Source of the DNA: Bacteroidota bacterium
GTDB taxonomy: Bacteria > Bacteroidota > Bacteroidia > Flavobacteriales > Crocinitomicaceae
Assembly (NCBI GenBank): GCA_005798205.1
Contig: SYKJ01000179.1
Location: 1 to 6,961 of the forward strand
Direction: 5' to 3'
Length of the DNA: 6,961 nt
Both the position numbers and the translations under genes were made by a program. Position 1 is the first letter of the stretch. Every line of letters begins with the position of its first letter. The notes below the pieces were generated by a model. That model ran no database searches, was not told the DNA's origin, and worked only from the letters and a program-made list of their open reading frames with translations. Positions 6,250-6,961 of the stretch are shown piece by piece.

Positions 6250-6634
6250 TTGAGGAAAGGGAAGAATAACCAGATAAAATTAAACGGAAAGAAATGTAGG
6301 CCATTAGAATTCCAAAAAGTAATTGTACAAGACCAGGAGCTATTTTTAAGGATAATTTTGAACCAACAAATGCTCCAATTAGAAATGTAAAAGCAATAAC
6401 AAGACCATATTCCCATTTAACATTCCCACTCTTCCAATAATTAATAACTGCAAAAGAGACAACAGGAAGCATCAGCACAAATAAACTCGTTCCCTGAGCT
6501 TGATGTTGCGTCAAACCCATAAAGAAAACAAGAGCAGGAACAATGATGATACCGCCACCCACTCCAACAAAACCACTCAATATTCCCGCAAAAATACCAA
6601 TGGATGCTAAAATAATAATGGTTTGAAGTGTCAT
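6239..6634 (-). CDS. Half-size TauE/SafE (TSUP) family membrane transporter
   Basis: A TauE/SafE-family (TSUP) inner-membrane protein; characterised members export sulfite, sulfoacetate or other organosulfur anions, but the substrate here is unknown. The signature GILSGFVGVGGGIIIVPAL is at 17-35, followed by QHQAQGTSL (43-51). Four membrane segments are visible at about 5-30, 50-66, 76-93 and 99-121. Usual members have about 250 residues in two related halves; this has 131 and matches one half. The reading frame closes cleanly with SSLSSNES and leads into the M20 gene with an 11-base overlap, so I read it as a natural half-size protein that may dimerise, not as a broken gene. It is the first gene of the operon. 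Confidence 0.85.
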   Translation of the reverse strand: MTLQTIIILASIGIFAGILSGFVGVGGGIIIVPALVFFMGLTQHQAQGTSLFVLMLPVVSFAVINYWKSGNVKWEYGLVIAFTFLIGAFVGSKLSLKIAPGLVQLLFGILMAYISFRLILSGYSSLSSNES

Positions 6635-6648
6635 AAAAAATATTTTAC

Positions 6649-6656
6649 CAAAGGTA
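6649..6656 (-). promoter_or_regulatory. Putative -7 promoter element of the tauE-M20-lipoprotein operon
   Basis: On the minus strand this reads TACCTTTG, a full TAnnTTTG match, 14 bases upstream of the TauE-like ATG. The only TTTG upstream is about 27 bases away, longer than the usual spacing, so the -33 element is weak or absent. It lies in the 64-base gap after the preceding gene's stop, which holds no other clear signal. Confidence 0.45.
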
Positions 6657-6680
6657 TAAATGATTTTTAATATTTATCGT

Positions 6681-6695
6681 TTTCAAAAATTGAAA
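6681..6695. repeat. Short AT-rich inverted repeat after the right-edge gene
   Basis: TTTCAA (6681-6686) and TTGAAA (6690-6695) are separated by 3 bases, just downstream of the stop of the gene entering from the right. It could be a weak terminator for that gene, but no T-tract follows on the minus strand and such repeats arise easily in AT-rich DNA. Confidence 0.2.
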
Positions 6696-6698
6696 GAA

Positions 6699-6961
6699 CT
6701 AATCTACCATTAAATTACAGCCACGTAAATCAGCTTGTTCCATTCTGCCCTCCAAAATAAAACCGCCAGGCACATTTCTCCCTAAATCTTGAGTAGCGAT
6801 GAAACTACAACTATTTATATTGGCTAAGTCGATAACATTAAGTGCTCCTTTCCCATCGCCATCGATAAGTGTTAAAGGATCGTATATTTCACGAAAAAGG
6901 ACTTTCATCCACGGGGGACAAGAAAAAATTCCATTTTGAGTGCTGTAAGCCTGAGAGAGCA
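6699..6961 (-). CDS. Unrecognised protein, C-terminal part (5' end beyond window)
   Basis: The reading frame is open from the right edge to a TAG at 6699, giving 86 codons of the C-terminus of a longer protein. The internal Met encoded at 6908 lies mid-frame and is not a needed start. I do not recognise the family. The visible part contains a QNGIFSCPPWMK stretch, a DGDGKGALNVIDLANINSC stretch that is rich in Gly and Asp, and a tail with EQADLRGCNLMV. There are three cysteines and no membrane segment or catalytic motif that I can identify. It lies on the same strand as the TauE operon, 64 bases upstream, with a promoter-like element in between, so it is probably a separate transcription unit. 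Confidence 0.7.
   Translation of the reverse strand, partial: LSQAYSTQNGIFSCPPWMKVLFREIYDPLTLIDGDGKGALNVIDLANINSCSFIATQDLGRNVPGGFILEGRMEQADLRGCNLMVD

Noticed and set aside
1..6961. Mobile element, CRISPR, toxin-antitoxin or phage-defence system
   Set aside because: PglZ-fold proteins occur in BREX defence, but here the domain is fused to a receiver in the PorX arrangement and no other BREX gene is present. No transposase, terminal repeats or repeat array was seen.

Overview
The window looks like chromosomal DNA from a Bacteroidota bacterium, most likely of the Flavobacteriales. The composition is AT-rich. The TAnnTTTG type of -7 promoter element recurs, Shine-Dalgarno sequences are weak or absent, and the window carries porX, the regulator of the Bacteroidota-specific type IX secretion system (T9SS). 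Coding density is very high. There is no tRNA or rRNA gene, insertion sequence, CRISPR array or phage gene, and no gene-free stretch longer than about 80 bases.

Left part (1-2600). An HD-domain phosphohydrolase gene on the minus strand runs off the left edge. It is divergent from porX, a receiver plus PglZ-type alkaline-phosphatase-fold response regulator with its key residues present. Between them is an imperfect palindrome (998-1024) in which two TAnnTTTG-like promoter elements face each other, so the two genes may compete for one compact regulatory spot. porX appears to end in a small terminator hairpin that includes its stop codon.

Middle part (2600-4630). A tightly packed plus-strand operon holds sufS (cysteine desulfurase), sufE (sulfur acceptor) and a DUF59/MIP18-family SufT-like gene. 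The first two overlap by 1 base and the last two are separated by 1 base. A perfect TAACTTTG element lies just before sufS. This is the sulfur-mobilising arm of Fe-S cluster assembly; the scaffold genes sufBCD are not in the window.

Right part (4630-6961). A minus-strand operon converges on the suf operon with a single base between stop codons. In transcription order it encodes a half-size TauE/SafE-family membrane protein, an M20-family amidohydrolase and a small unrecognised lipoprotein. The junctions overlap by 11 and 4 bases. Upstream of it, on the same strand, is the 3' end of an unrecognised gene that enters from the right edge.

Overall this is mostly housekeeping and envelope-function DNA, and I found no clear undescribed multi-gene system. 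The points most worth a second look are the face-to-face promoter palindrome at porX, the half-size transporter with its operon partners, the separation of sufSE-sufT from sufBCD, and the very short predicted leaders of the suf and tauE transcripts.
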